From NCBI GenBank assembly GCA_028279365.1, contig JANQNX010000001.1:1-64000 (forward strand): a DNA stretch of 64,000 nucleotides. Direction: 5' to 3'. The notes beneath the pieces were generated by a model. The model ran no database searches, had not been told where the DNA came from, and saw only the letters and a program-made list of their open reading frames with translations. The stretch's first letter is position 1. Every line of letters begins with the position of its first letter. The translations under genes were made by a program, and so were the position numbers. Origin of the DNA: Gammaproteobacteria bacterium. GTDB taxonomy: Bacteria; Pseudomonadota; Gammaproteobacteria; Eutrophobiales; Eutrophobiaceae. Of the stretch, positions 27,449-36,149 are shown piece after piece.

Positions 27449-27904
27449 GTGATCATGGACACTGAGCAGCAATCATCACTCGCGTTATTAAGGTTGCCAA
27501 TCAAGCAATCTCTTCCCATACATCTGGCGGTGATTATCATCTACATTCTATCTATCCTGATACCGTGGATGACAGGATTAAGTCTGGCACAAAAAATATC
27601 TGTAAGCCTGATAGTCATATTGAGCTGGGTAATCGGTTACCGACGCAAGTTGAACGATGCGTTTAAACAGCAATCGCAGGAGTTGATTGCAAATGCCTCG
27701 GATGAATGGCAATTGAGGATGACAGATGGTCAGGTCGTGGCTGTTGAATTAGCCAATGTGCAATTTGTTCATCCATGGCTGGTTATTGTCAGAGTCGTAC
27801 ATGCAGGAAAAAAGCAGTCTTTCATTTTTACCCCGGACATGTTGGAAGAGCATTTATTTCGCTGTCTGCGCATACGTTTATTGCATCGAATGGGTAACGA
27901 TTAA
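27449..27904 (+). CDS. YgfX (CptA)-like membrane protein
   Basis: The 151-residue protein has two membrane segments close together near the N terminus (about residues 22-65, with a short loop) and a soluble C-terminal half with beta strands (WQLRMTDGQVVAVELAN, WLVIVRVV). This is the layout of YgfX, which is normally encoded beside sdhE (YgfY). It was proposed as a toxin partner of SdhE in E. coli, but that role is debated. The start is GTG at 27449, with AAGGAG at 27435-27440; the ATG at 27455 is too far from it. Here ygfX is split from sdhE and placed divergently at the head of the sdh operon. Its stop overlaps the convergent gene by 4 nt. Confidence 0.75.
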   Translation: MIMDTEQQSSLALLRLPIKQSLPIHLAVIIIYILSILIPWMTGLSLAQKISVSLIVILSWVIGYRRKLNDAFKQQSQELIANASDEWQLRMTDGQVVAVELANVQFVHPWLVIVRVVHAGKKQSFIFTPDMLEEHLFRCLRIRLLHRMGND

Positions 27905-28734
27905 TGCGTGATTTTTGTCCACCATGCCAATAGTAATTTTCTGATTGGTGTCAGACTGGTACTGGTATGAACGAGGTCAGTATTCAGCATTTCTCGCAGT
28001 GTTTTTGAAGCAATACGACTGAGAATGACACCGTGCAAGAACCGTTGTCTGTCAGTGTGAGAGAGGCTTGCACCGGCTTCATTATTCAATGTAATTAATG
28101 TTTGAATCATTTGCCTGAATTGTAATTGTTGGTCGCGATTCGTTTCACTGTCTGTCGGCAGTTCCAGTTGCGTAATATCAAGGTATTCTGCGGGGATTAA
28201 ACAACGCGAATGCGTTACGTAAGTGAATGGTTTTTGCAGACAGCAAAAAAAATGATACACACCAGCGATTTGTTCAATTGTATTTAGCACTGGTGGCTCA
28301 TTCAGGCCAAGCGATTGAGCGCATAGTTTCCAGATTACTCCCTCGCATTGCCGGCTTTGTTGCAAGGCTTCGCTGAGTTGTAGTGGTTGAGGAACTTGAA
28401 TCAGTTTTTCATAATTCATAACAGCTTGGTTGAGCGAGCCAAGCAGTGCTGGATCAATATCAAATAGCTGTTTTATTTGCTTGGTCACCGGATGTCGCGG
28501 CTGTTGTTGCAGGCGCGATAATTCCTCCAGCCACCAGTTAAATTTTATCTTGGCAACGCCCGGGTCAGTACATTCAATAATGATATCGTTTAGTTCATTG
28601 GCCAGGGCATGAATGGCCACGAGTTTGGCTTTAACATGCTCATTAACAAACAGGCAGGCATAATAAAAATTTGAACCTGCAGGCGTTGCCTTGTTGATAC
28701 AGTATTGATGATTAGAGTTAGTTACAGAGTTCAC
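27901..28734 (-). CDS. Squalene/phytoene synthase-like protein (degenerate; possibly NDUFAF6-like)
   Basis: The 277-residue all-helical protein aligns by eye with the squalene/phytoene synthase family: FYYACLFVNEHVKAKLVAIHALANELNDI at the start, KFNWWLEELSRL, and YHFFCCLQKPFTYVTHSRCLIPAEYL later. The first Asp-rich motif of true synthases (DDxxD) is replaced by NELND, and I see no second Asp-rich motif, so prenyl-diphosphate catalysis is doubtful. Non-catalytic family members include mitochondrial NDUFAF6, a complex I assembly factor. It overlaps the preceding phosphatase gene by 17 nt and ends against ygfX. A carotenoid or hopanoid role is less likely because no other terpenoid gene is nearby. 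Confidence 0.65.
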   Translation of the reverse strand: MNSVTNSNHQYCINKATPAGSNFYYACLFVNEHVKAKLVAIHALANELNDIIIECTDPGVAKIKFNWWLEELSRLQQQPRHPVTKQIKQLFDIDPALLGSLNQAVMNYEKLIQVPQPLQLSEALQQSRQCEGVIWKLCAQSLGLNEPPVLNTIEQIAGVYHFFCCLQKPFTYVTHSRCLIPAEYLDITQLELPTDSETNRDQQLQFRQMIQTLITLNNEAGASLSHTDRQRFLHGVILSRIASKTLREMLNTDLVHTSTSLTPIRKLLLAWWTKITH

Positions 28735-29380
28735 TAAGCTTTACATGAATTTCCGAGGGAGAGTTGATTGTGCCATCGGCATTCCAACTAGTGGGGTCTT
28801 CATCGTCAGCGATATAGCCATACAAAGCAATTAATGTCTTTGTCCCGGCTCGACGTCCGGATTCGATATCGCGTTTTGCATCGCCGACATACACTGTATT
28901 TGCCGGTGCTGCCTGCATTAACTTGCAGGCATGAGTGATTGGCGCTGGATGTGGCTTTCGATGTTCAGTGGTATCTCCGCAAACGACACAGGCAACACGG
29001 TTTTCCAGATTCAATACTTTTATCAGAGGTTCGGTTAGCCAGGTACTCTTGTTTGTCACAATACCCCAGACAATTTCTTGCTCATCCAATCCATCAAGCA
29101 CGTTATCGAAGCCGTCAAACAAAGTGGAATCAGAAGCAATATCGTCATAATAATTTTGTAAAAATTGATCGCGTATTTTTTCGAAACCCGCATCAGACTC
29201 TTCGATGTCAAACGCAAGCTTGACCATGGCATTGCCGCCGAGGCTGACAACGGGACGGATGGTCTCCAGCGGCAATGCGTCTTTACCGTGTGACATTCTT
29301 GTCGAATTGAGCGCGCGCGCCAGATCCGGCGCAGTGTCTGCCAGCGTGCCATCAAGATCAAAAAGCACATGGGTAATCAT
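28718..29380 (-). CDS. HAD-superfamily phosphatase, Gph/MupP type
   Basis: This HAD subfamily IA hydrolase of 220 residues has the nucleophile motif LFDLDGTLADTAPDLA with D8 and D10, motif II (IVTNKS) and motif III/IV (RKPHPAP and YVGDAKRDIESGRRAG). Phosphoglycolate phosphatase (Gph) and N-acetylmuramic acid 6-phosphate phosphatase (MupP) look alike at this level. The gene directly follows ubiG, which is the position of mupP in Pseudomonas, so a peptidoglycan-recycling role is a real alternative to glycolate metabolism. The gap to ubiG is 6 bp and the end overlaps the squalene-synthase-like gene. Confidence 0.88.
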   Translation of the reverse strand: MITHVLFDLDGTLADTAPDLARALNSTRMSHGKDALPLETIRPVVSLGGNAMVKLAFDIEESDAGFEKIRDQFLQNYYDDIASDSTLFDGFDNVLDGLDEQEIVWGIVTNKSTWLTEPLIKVLNLENRVACVVCGDTTEHRKPHPAPITHACKLMQAAPANTVYVGDAKRDIESGRRAGTKTLIALYGYIADDEDPTSWNADGTINSPSEIHVKLSELCN

Positions 29381-29386
29381 TGTCTG

Positions 29387-30091
29387 TTAATCAGCGACCG
29401 CAGCTAAAATATAGTTTACATCTGGCCTGTCGGATAGCGTTGCGCGGCCAAACGCAGGGTTATAGTTCACACCGCTGATGTCCTTAATCCTCAGTCCAGC
29501 CTCTTGACAGAATTGATGTAATTCAGACGGGCGAATAAACTTTTGGTAATCATGCGTACCTTTAGGCAATAGCTTGAGCAGGTATTCGCCGGCAAGCACA
29601 GCCAGTAAATATGATTTCAGGCTTCGGTTAAGCGTAGATACAAAAACATAGCCGCCCGGTTTGACTAGGCTAGCACAAGCTTGAATTAACGAAGCGGGGT
29701 CCGGCACATGTTCCAGTAACTCCATGCAACTAACTGCATCAAAGTAAGCCGGCTTTTGCAACGCAAACGACTCCGCCGTTATCACGGAGTAATCAATCTC
29801 AAGTTGATTGTCGATGGCGTGCTGTTTCGCAATTCGGATGTTTTCTTCACTGGCATCTATCCCGTAAACGGCGGCACCAGATTGGCACATTGCTTCAGTC
29901 AGAAGACCTCCACCACAACCAATGTCTACTACCGTTTTGTTTTCCAGTGTTGCATAACGCTGGATGTAGTTAAGTCGTAATGGATTGATGTCATGCAGCG
30001 TTTTGAATTCACCCTGCGTATCCCACCATTGGGAGGAGTGAGAGGAAAACTTATTTAGCTCGTTAGCATCGACATTTTCAGAGTAGGACAT
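29387..30091 (-). CDS. ubiG: Ubiquinone biosynthesis O-methyltransferase UbiG
   Basis: UbiG performs both O-methylations in ubiquinone synthesis using SAM. The 234 residues start with the family block NELNKFSSHSSQWWDTQGEF, followed by LNYIQRYATLENKTVVDIGC with the SAM-binding GCGGGLL, and MELLEHVPDP. The C-terminal GVNYNPAFGRATLSDRPDVN is typical. It heads a minus-strand operon with the HAD phosphatase and the squalene-synthase-like gene, and is divergent from mlaA. Confidence 0.95.
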   Translation of the reverse strand: MSYSENVDANELNKFSSHSSQWWDTQGEFKTLHDINPLRLNYIQRYATLENKTVVDIGCGGGLLTEAMCQSGAAVYGIDASEENIRIAKQHAIDNQLEIDYSVITAESFALQKPAYFDAVSCMELLEHVPDPASLIQACASLVKPGGYVFVSTLNRSLKSYLLAVLAGEYLLKLLPKGTHDYQKFIRPSELHQFCQEAGLRIKDISGVNYNPAFGRATLSDRPDVNYILAAVAD

Positions 30092-30308
30092 GCGTGTAAA
30101 AAATGTAAAGTTTTAAATTGGTTTAGCTATTTTGTGCAAGATATTGAATATCAATCATAATTGTTAAATCAGTTCATCACCAGGTTTATCAGGACACGTT
30201 TGAAGTCAGTTTTAGCGTAGATTTTAACATAGTCCTATAGTAATCTTTTTGACGACAGGGTTTCGGGTTCAAGCATACAAATAATTAAAAAAGTTTTTTA
30301 AGGAAATC

Positions 30309-31028
30309 GTGAAAATGAATAATAGTTTTGCATTACGCTTAAAGCACATCGTCTTTATTTTATTTATCCTTTCTGCAAGCGGCTGTGCAACTACTAATGT
30401 TGCTGATGAAAGAGACCCATGGGAAGGTTTCAACAGGAACGTGTTCGCTTTTAATGAGGCTGTTGATAATGTTTTATTTAACCCTTTGGGAAAAGCATAC
30501 AACTTTATCATGCCTGATATTCTGGATAACGGCGTCAGTAATTTCTTTAGTAATATTGGTCAAATTTCAAATATTGCCAATGACTTATTGCAATTAAAAT
30601 TTGATAAAGCCGTTAACGATACAGTCCGTTTCATGATCAATTCGACAATCGGTCTGTTTGGCTTTCTTGATATTCTTTCTTCCGAACTGCCATCTGGCGG
30701 TGAGGACTTCGGCCAGACTCTGGCACATTGGGGGGTGGGTCCAGGTCCCTATGTTGTCGTGCCTTTATTTGGTCCGGGCACGGTTCGTGATGCTACCGGT
30801 TTTGCCGTTGACACCGGTTTACTGAACCCAATTCAGTATCTTGAAAGTGATAAATTAAGAGCCGGCTTATTGTCGTTGAACTATGTTGATTTTAAATCTG
30901 ATTTGCTCAGCACATCCGATTTGATTGGTGAAGCCTCTCTCGACAAATATGAGTTTACCAAAAATGCTTTTTTTGAAAGGCGAGCAAATCAAATCAATGA
31001 CGGGACAATTACCGACTTCCCGGAATAG
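30309..31028 (+). CDS. mlaA: MlaA (VacJ) family lipoprotein
   Basis: MlaA sits in the outer membrane and removes mislocalised phospholipids from the outer leaflet, passing them to the Mla transport chain. The 239-residue protein has a lipoprotein signal peptide with the lipobox cysteine at residue 26 (LSASGC). The family signature follows: DPWEGFNRNVFAFNEAVDN, GGEDFGQTLAHWGVGPGPY, and VVPLFGPGTVRDATG. The start may be GTG at 30309 or the ATG at 30315; an AAGGA at 30300-30304 suits the ATG better. A TTGACG at 30249-30254 is a possible -35 box. No mlaBCDEF genes are nearby. Confidence 0.94.
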   Translation: MKMNNSFALRLKHIVFILFILSASGCATTNVADERDPWEGFNRNVFAFNEAVDNVLFNPLGKAYNFIMPDILDNGVSNFFSNIGQISNIANDLLQLKFDKAVNDTVRFMINSTIGLFGFLDILSSELPSGGEDFGQTLAHWGVGPGPYVVVPLFGPGTVRDATGFAVDTGLLNPIQYLESDKLRAGLLSLNYVDFKSDLLSTSDLIGEASLDKYEFTKNAFFERRANQINDGTITDFPE

Positions 31029-31059
31029 TCCTGACTAGTTAAACAGGAAAATAGTTGAA

Positions 31060-31791
31060 TTAATCCAGTGTCATTCGGTTATCGACAATACCGATGGCAC
31101 TGGCAAAATTAATCAGGTTTGTTTGTTTGTCGATAGCCTGTTCACTATTGATACCGGAAAGCGCCTTAGCTTCAAGAAACTGTTTATAGATAGTCGAGCT
31201 CAAGCGCTGCATGCGTTTGGTGTTGGCTGTAGCAGCGCGCTCCTCAAGCTCTAATGCATTCCACGCAGCGATGAAGTTATCCATGTTTTCTTTTTTCCAG
31301 TCTTTGCTGTTTAAAAAATCAGCAATTAACTGTTCTCCCATACCGGCTTTAGCGGCGCTATTGGCTTGCGAAGACTCAGTTGTTGCATTTGCGGAGGTTT
31401 CAGCAAGGTTATCCGTTTCTGAGCCCGGTGGTTTAGGGTAAAACAACACTACCCCTATAATCAGGATTAATACCAGGCCACCGCCCAGCAGCATCATTCC
31501 CATCGGCATGGGTTTTTTCGATACGATGGGCTGATCCGGGATGACAGGAAGATTTTCGTTGCTTTTTGCTCTTTCGGAAGGGGGACGCATTTCAGTGCGA
31601 TCACGCTGTACCGTCTCTGTCGTTACGTCGTCTTCGAGAACCAGCGGAGGCAGATAATCGATAGCTTTAACTTTTATCTCGCCGGAGACAATTTTCTGGA
31701 TTAATTCGCCCCGCGACTTGCGATAGTTTTCCTTATTAAGGATACCGGTCGCGTACTGGCGGGCGAGAGACCTGAGAGTGGCGGAATCCAT
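31060..31791 (-). CDS. Single-pass membrane protein downstream of the Ser/Thr kinase (function unknown)
   Basis: I do not recognise a family. The 243-residue protein has a short cytosolic helical N terminus (residues of about 1-45, ending GEIKVKAIDYLPPLV), a charged linker, one membrane segment (about 97-117, MGMMLLGGGLVLILIIGVVLF), and a C-terminal region of about 120 residues. That region looks helical (MQRLSSTIYKQFLEAKAL) and would lie outside the membrane. It begins 5 bp after the kinase gene stop on the same strand, so it is probably cotranscribed and may be a kinase partner or substrate. Nothing in the sequence shows the activity. Confidence 0.75.
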   Translation of the reverse strand: MDSATLRSLARQYATGILNKENYRKSRGELIQKIVSGEIKVKAIDYLPPLVLEDDVTTETVQRDRTEMRPPSERAKSNENLPVIPDQPIVSKKPMPMGMMLLGGGLVLILIIGVVLFYPKPPGSETDNLAETSANATTESSQANSAAKAGMGEQLIADFLNSKDWKKENMDNFIAAWNALELEERAATANTKRMQRLSSTIYKQFLEAKALSGINSEQAIDKQTNLINFASAIGIVDNRMTLD

Positions 31792-31796
31792 GTCGA

Positions 31797-34700
31797 TTAT
31801 CCTACGTCTTCGCGAATCAATCTGAAGCCGGTTTCATCGTCCGGGTTACCGTCATGGCTTCGTTCCAAGGATATTTCACATTTAGCATGGGGGTCGCTAA
31901 ACGCGCCGCCTTTGGCTGTTGTGCTTTCGCCATCCAGTACCCATTCCTGAACGTTGCCAACATAATTCTTTAAGCCCCAGCCGTTTGATTTACCTGACTT
32001 GACGCTGACGGTGCCGGTGCCCTTGATCAGTTTATCACCGACAGAAACGCGGCAGTTAAAATCTTTCTTTGGTTGTTTGCCGCCGGCGTTGGCGGCGTAT
32101 TCCCATTCCTGTTTGTTAGGAATGCGATAGGTTTTACCCGTTCGTTCAGACAGCCATTCTGCATACTCGCGCGCGCGTTGCAGACTAATGCCTGTCATCG
32201 GTTCATTACGTCTTGCTTTGTCCTTAATCGGCTGGCAAGTGCCGCTTAAAATACAGTATTTGCTCCAGTCACTGACCGAGATTTCGTATTTTGCTATGGC
32301 AAAGGGTTTATCGAAACCTTCGCCATTGGGTACCACTACCATTAATGGGCCGCGTGCCGAAGAGTGAATCATGTCGAAACAGATGGCTTTGGCGCGAGTT
32401 CCATAACCGGCAAGACGTGAAGTGCACTCGGCATCACTCTCGATGGGTTCCCACTTAACTTCAATGGCAGCAGCCCCACCAGCGGAACTGGTTGCTGCGG
32501 TAGAGATTTCGTCTAGGGATTTTTCTGCCGTTCTGATTCGGGGCTTGGGCGTCGGTTTGACTTTGGCGATCAGTTGATCAAGTTCCTGTTGTGCAGTTGC
32601 ATAGTCAGGGCTGTCAGACCATTTTTTCATGACGCGATCAAGCAGTTTTTTCGCTACCCGCAAGTCGTCATAATTTTCACCGGCGGCTTCTTTTTCTGTC
32701 AGGTAATCGGTGTATTCATCATTGACCGCTTTAATGCGTTGCGCCAGTGCTTCTGAAAACTGCACATATTGCGGATGGCCGGTAAATTCAGCCGCAGCTG
32801 CTTGCTGAATCTGTGTCGCCAACGTTAACTTACCTTCATTGACTGCTGCATTCGCATTAGCGAACTGTGCCCAGGGTTGCAGCTGCAACTCACGTTTTAA
32901 ATTGGCAAGCGTAGGGTTTGCAGGAAACAGTCCTGCGGCAACATTTGCCAGCGTCGCAGCAGATTTCTCATTAGCGGCACGCAGCTCATTGATACGCTTT
33001 GACAGCACAGATGCGGATGTATTGCTGAATTGAGCGAAGCGAACCGGATCGGCATTAGCAATCTGCTGCACCTTTTGTCTAACATCGCTAGGAAAACTTA
33101 CCGCGGTTTTGAACAGTTCCGACAGCTCGATAATGTTTGCTTCAGATTCATAAGTAAGCTTGAGATCGTTTAACTCAATACTGCCTGGATCGATTTCCAA
33201 CCCGCGAGCAACAAAGGTACTGGCAGCAATAAACTCTTTGGTTTCTGCCTTACTCTTGGCCAATCTGGCGTAGGCGCTAGCCAACATTGGTCCCGCTTCT
33301 GTGGTCAAATACAAATCGTCAGCAGGTAAGTCAGACTTAAATTGTTCAAATATTTTTTCTGCTTCAGCAACGTTATTACCATCAGTTAATGATTGGAACG
33401 GCAGTTTATTGGCTTCAACACGTGCCAGGCGATCGGCTTCATCACGCGCACTCGCGATGGATTCGCGTGTCTGCAGCAAGCCTTCCTGCGCGGGGGCAAA
33501 ACGTTCACCAATATTGACATAATTGTCAGCGACATCGAAACGCTCAACTTGCAGGGTTTCTTCCGCTTTGGCGATGTAGATGTCAGCGATCTGACTACGA
33601 TATGTCTCCAGGGTAGCGGTAATACTCTCGTCCTCGCTAACCAGACTGTCTAATTGCTGAATATCTTTTAATAACTGTGTTTCCCATTGCGCATCTTCAA
33701 TTTTAGGATCAGCCAGTGATGTTTCGATATTCGTTGTACTGACGCCTGCCAACTCGGCGGCCTTTTCTTTTCGGGCATTACCCGAAAGTTTTGCCAGTTT
33801 GATTTTTGTCAATTCCTGACTTAATTGAAGACCGTTCAATAGTTCGCCGAATTCGGCAGCAAGAATCTCTGCGTCTTCTCGTGTTCCCTGTTGCTGAATA
33901 CTCTTAAGTTCTTCATCAATTAACGGTTTAAATTGCGTTGTTAAGCCCGCCAGTAACTCGCTATTCGGTTTCAGTTTCGCTAGCTGTACGATTGACGTTT
34001 GTTGCTGTTTAAAATCAGACAGCGATGTTAGTGTGCCTTGAACTTGACCTAGCTCACCTTCCAGTTGATTAATAGTTATCGTGCGATCTATTTTTTGTTG
34101 TAAATCAACCAGCCGCTGGTCTTCACCTGCGGAAAATTCTATACCTGATGTCACCAGTGCCAGTGCGGCGTCCAGTTCATTGGCCTCGAACTTGGATTGT
34201 GCCAGTAATCGATAAGCATTAGCTGGTGAGGTATCTTCAAGTAGCGGGTTGTTAGCATCTACCTTGGCTATATTATCGAGTATAGTCTTGGTATTGCTGA
34301 TTAAACTCTCATCGGCTAATGCCGCAACGTATTCAGAGGTTAAATTACCGATGACAAGTTTTTTACTGTTAGCAAGTAAGTCAGTCTTTTCCTGCAGGTA
34401 AATTGAACCAGAATAAAATTCTCTGACCTCGGTTAAAACTTGCTCGGGTCCACGATAGTCATAGGTTTCTTCTGCTGTCGCAATTGAATTTTCCAGCTCA
34501 TCGCTGAAATAATTTTGAATCGCGACTTTTGCTTCATCTGTTACCGTTGCCTGATCGGCTTTTTCCAGCAGTTTTATCTCGGCCAGTTTGGCGACAATGG
34601 TTTGTTCACTGCCCTGATTAATTTCTGCAATCATGGTGTCCAGTTGTTTTTGATGCAGATAGTCCATGGCTGGTGCGATCAGCATTAAGCTGATCACTAA

Positions 34701-36110
34701 CAGCACTGCCGCAGCAATGACAAAAGGATTTTTATGCCAGGTTGCTTTACCCGCTAACTCTTCAACAAAGTGATCCACCGTTGGGCTTCGATCCGCGCGA
34801 TGGAAAGCGACCGAACGACGCAATGCGCGGTTTTGCTTTTTGTTTAACGATTTGATGTAGGGCGGGACTAAATTATTTTCGCTTGCTTTATTTGCCGGTA
34901 ATTTGTTGAACGGGTGTTTGCCGGTTAACAGTTCATAGGCAGTACAGCCAAGCGCATAGGTGTCGTCGCGAGTATCAGGTTCTTCGCCCTCAAGCATTTC
35001 CAGACTGGCGTAGGCCGGTGTTAAGGCTCCTAGCTTACCGGGGTCAAATAAGGTCTTTTCTGCTTCCCCGGTTACCGGGTTCTTAACCGCTCTCGCGATA
35101 CCAAAATCCAGTGTTTTGACCGTGCCATCATTACAATAAAAGGCGTTGCCGGGTTTAAAATCAGAGTGCACCAGTCTTCGATCATGCGCATAGGTCAAAC
35201 CTGCGCCTAACTGTTTAATAATCTCGTAGGCTTCATCAAACGGAAGACCACCTTTGGGTCTGACCTGTTTCTTGATGAAGTCTTTTAATTCCATGCCCTC
35301 CATCAATTCCATGGTGATGAACACCGGTGTGCCGGGGCCGCCTACACGATCAAAATCATAAATGGTTGCGATATTCGGGTGGGCTAGTTTTTGTTGTCGA
35401 CTTGATTCTCTTTGTAGAGAGATAAAGGCTTCCGGGTGATCTTTAAAATCTTCGTTCAGGAGTTTGATCGCGACATGCGGTTTTTTATCTTTCGCTTCCG
35501 CCTTGAGTAAATCCAGCGCCATGTAGACTTTACCCATGCCGCCTATACCCAGCACTTTTTCCAATTTAAAACGCTGTTTGATCACCGAACCCTCGCCATA
35601 ACCACCGGATAAATCACCTACCGGAACATTAGGATCGTTCCATTCAGTACCCGTTGGACCGGTAGCAGAGGTAATAGAAGGTGTCTCGGTATTGGCCCCC
35701 GGCATGCTGATGTCAAAAAAGTCAGACGCATCAGCCTGGGTGTTGGCGGGTTTTTCATCGTCGCTCATGACAACGGTTGAATCACCAGCATTATCCTTTG
35801 GCGGTGTGGTTGGAGGTGCTGTCTCCGAAATCGAGTCTTTTGCAAACACGGTAGATTCTGCACTTCCAGAGGCGCCTTCTGATTCTGTCTCAGAGGCGTG
35901 CGAACGTCTGAATTCATTTATCTGACGTTTTAAATGTGCATAGCTTTGATCGTCGAGTTTCTTATGCTCATGAATTTCATCAAGCTGCGCAAGCATGCGG
36001 GTCGCAAATTTGGGGGATTTATTCAGCAAAACATCCAACTGCTTGGATAATGTCGCCAGTTTTACTTCGCCTTTAGCGAGGGCTTCAAGTGCAGTCTTGA
36101 AATCAGCCAC
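31797..36110 (-). CDS. Transmembrane Ser/Thr protein kinase with C-terminal FGE/SUMF1-like domain
   Basis: This 1437-residue protein has a helical N-terminal region (residues 1-70), then a Ser/Thr-rich linker with possible phospho-sites (DSTVVMSDDE). A eukaryotic-like kinase domain follows (about 182-450), with glycine loop GIGGMGKVY near 188, VAIKLL lysine, catalytic loop HSDFKPGN near 314, and DFG near 334. One membrane segment lies at about 460-483. A long extracytoplasmic helical region of about 700 residues follows, and the end (about 1217-1437) resembles formylglycine-generating/sulfatase-modifying-factor domains (FAIAKYEISVSDW, GNVQEW, GFRLI). Such fusions occur in bacterial Pkn proteins, where the domain is thought to be a sensor or binding module. 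The catalytic loop reads HSDF rather than the usual HRDL. It is in one operon with PP2C and cyclase-FHA genes. Confidence 0.9.
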   Translation of the reverse strand: MADFKTALEALAKGEVKLATLSKQLDVLLNKSPKFATRMLAQLDEIHEHKKLDDQSYAHLKRQINEFRRSHASETESEGASGSAESTVFAKDSISETAPPTTPPKDNAGDSTVVMSDDEKPANTQADASDFFDISMPGANTETPSITSATGPTGTEWNDPNVPVGDLSGGYGEGSVIKQRFKLEKVLGIGGMGKVYMALDLLKAEAKDKKPHVAIKLLNEDFKDHPEAFISLQRESSRQQKLAHPNIATIYDFDRVGGPGTPVFITMELMEGMELKDFIKKQVRPKGGLPFDEAYEIIKQLGAGLTYAHDRRLVHSDFKPGNAFYCNDGTVKTLDFGIARAVKNPVTGEAEKTLFDPGKLGALTPAYASLEMLEGEEPDTRDDTYALGCTAYELLTGKHPFNKLPANKASENNLVPPYIKSLNKKQNRALRRSVAFHRADRSPTVDHFVEELAGKATWHKNPFVIAAAVLLVISLMLIAPAMDYLHQKQLDTMIAEINQGSEQTIVAKLAEIKLLEKADQATVTDEAKVAIQNYFSDELENSIATAEETYDYRGPEQVLTEVREFYSGSIYLQEKTDLLANSKKLVIGNLTSEYVAALADESLISNTKTILDNIAKVDANNPLLEDTSPANAYRLLAQSKFEANELDAALALVTSGIEFSAGEDQRLVDLQQKIDRTITINQLEGELGQVQGTLTSLSDFKQQQTSIVQLAKLKPNSELLAGLTTQFKPLIDEELKSIQQQGTREDAEILAAEFGELLNGLQLSQELTKIKLAKLSGNARKEKAAELAGVSTTNIETSLADPKIEDAQWETQLLKDIQQLDSLVSEDESITATLETYRSQIADIYIAKAEETLQVERFDVADNYVNIGERFAPAQEGLLQTRESIASARDEADRLARVEANKLPFQSLTDGNNVAEAEKIFEQFKSDLPADDLYLTTEAGPMLASAYARLAKSKAETKEFIAASTFVARGLEIDPGSIELNDLKLTYESEANIIELSELFKTAVSFPSDVRQKVQQIANADPVRFAQFSNTSASVLSKRINELRAANEKSAATLANVAAGLFPANPTLANLKRELQLQPWAQFANANAAVNEGKLTLATQIQQAAAAEFTGHPQYVQFSEALAQRIKAVNDEYTDYLTEKEAAGENYDDLRVAKKLLDRVMKKWSDSPDYATAQQELDQLIAKVKPTPKPRIRTAEKSLDEISTAATSSAGGAAAIEVKWEPIESDAECTSRLAGYGTRAKAICFDMIHSSARGPLMVVVPNGEGFDKPFAIAKYEISVSDWSKYCILSGTCQPIKDKARRNEPMTGISLQRAREYAEWLSERTGKTYRIPNKQEWEYAANAGGKQPKKDFNCRVSVGDKLIKGTGTVSVKSGKSNGWGLKNYVGNVQEWVLDGESTTAKGGAFSDPHAKCEISLERSHDGNPDDETGFRLIREDVG

Positions 36111-36149
36111 TTATCTTTACTCCCATGAGAATTCTCATTTTGACAACTA

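Noticed and set aside
27901..28734. Carotenoid or hopanoid biosynthesis gene
   Set aside because: The Asp-rich catalytic motifs are not intact and no desaturase, cyclase or other terpenoid gene is nearby.
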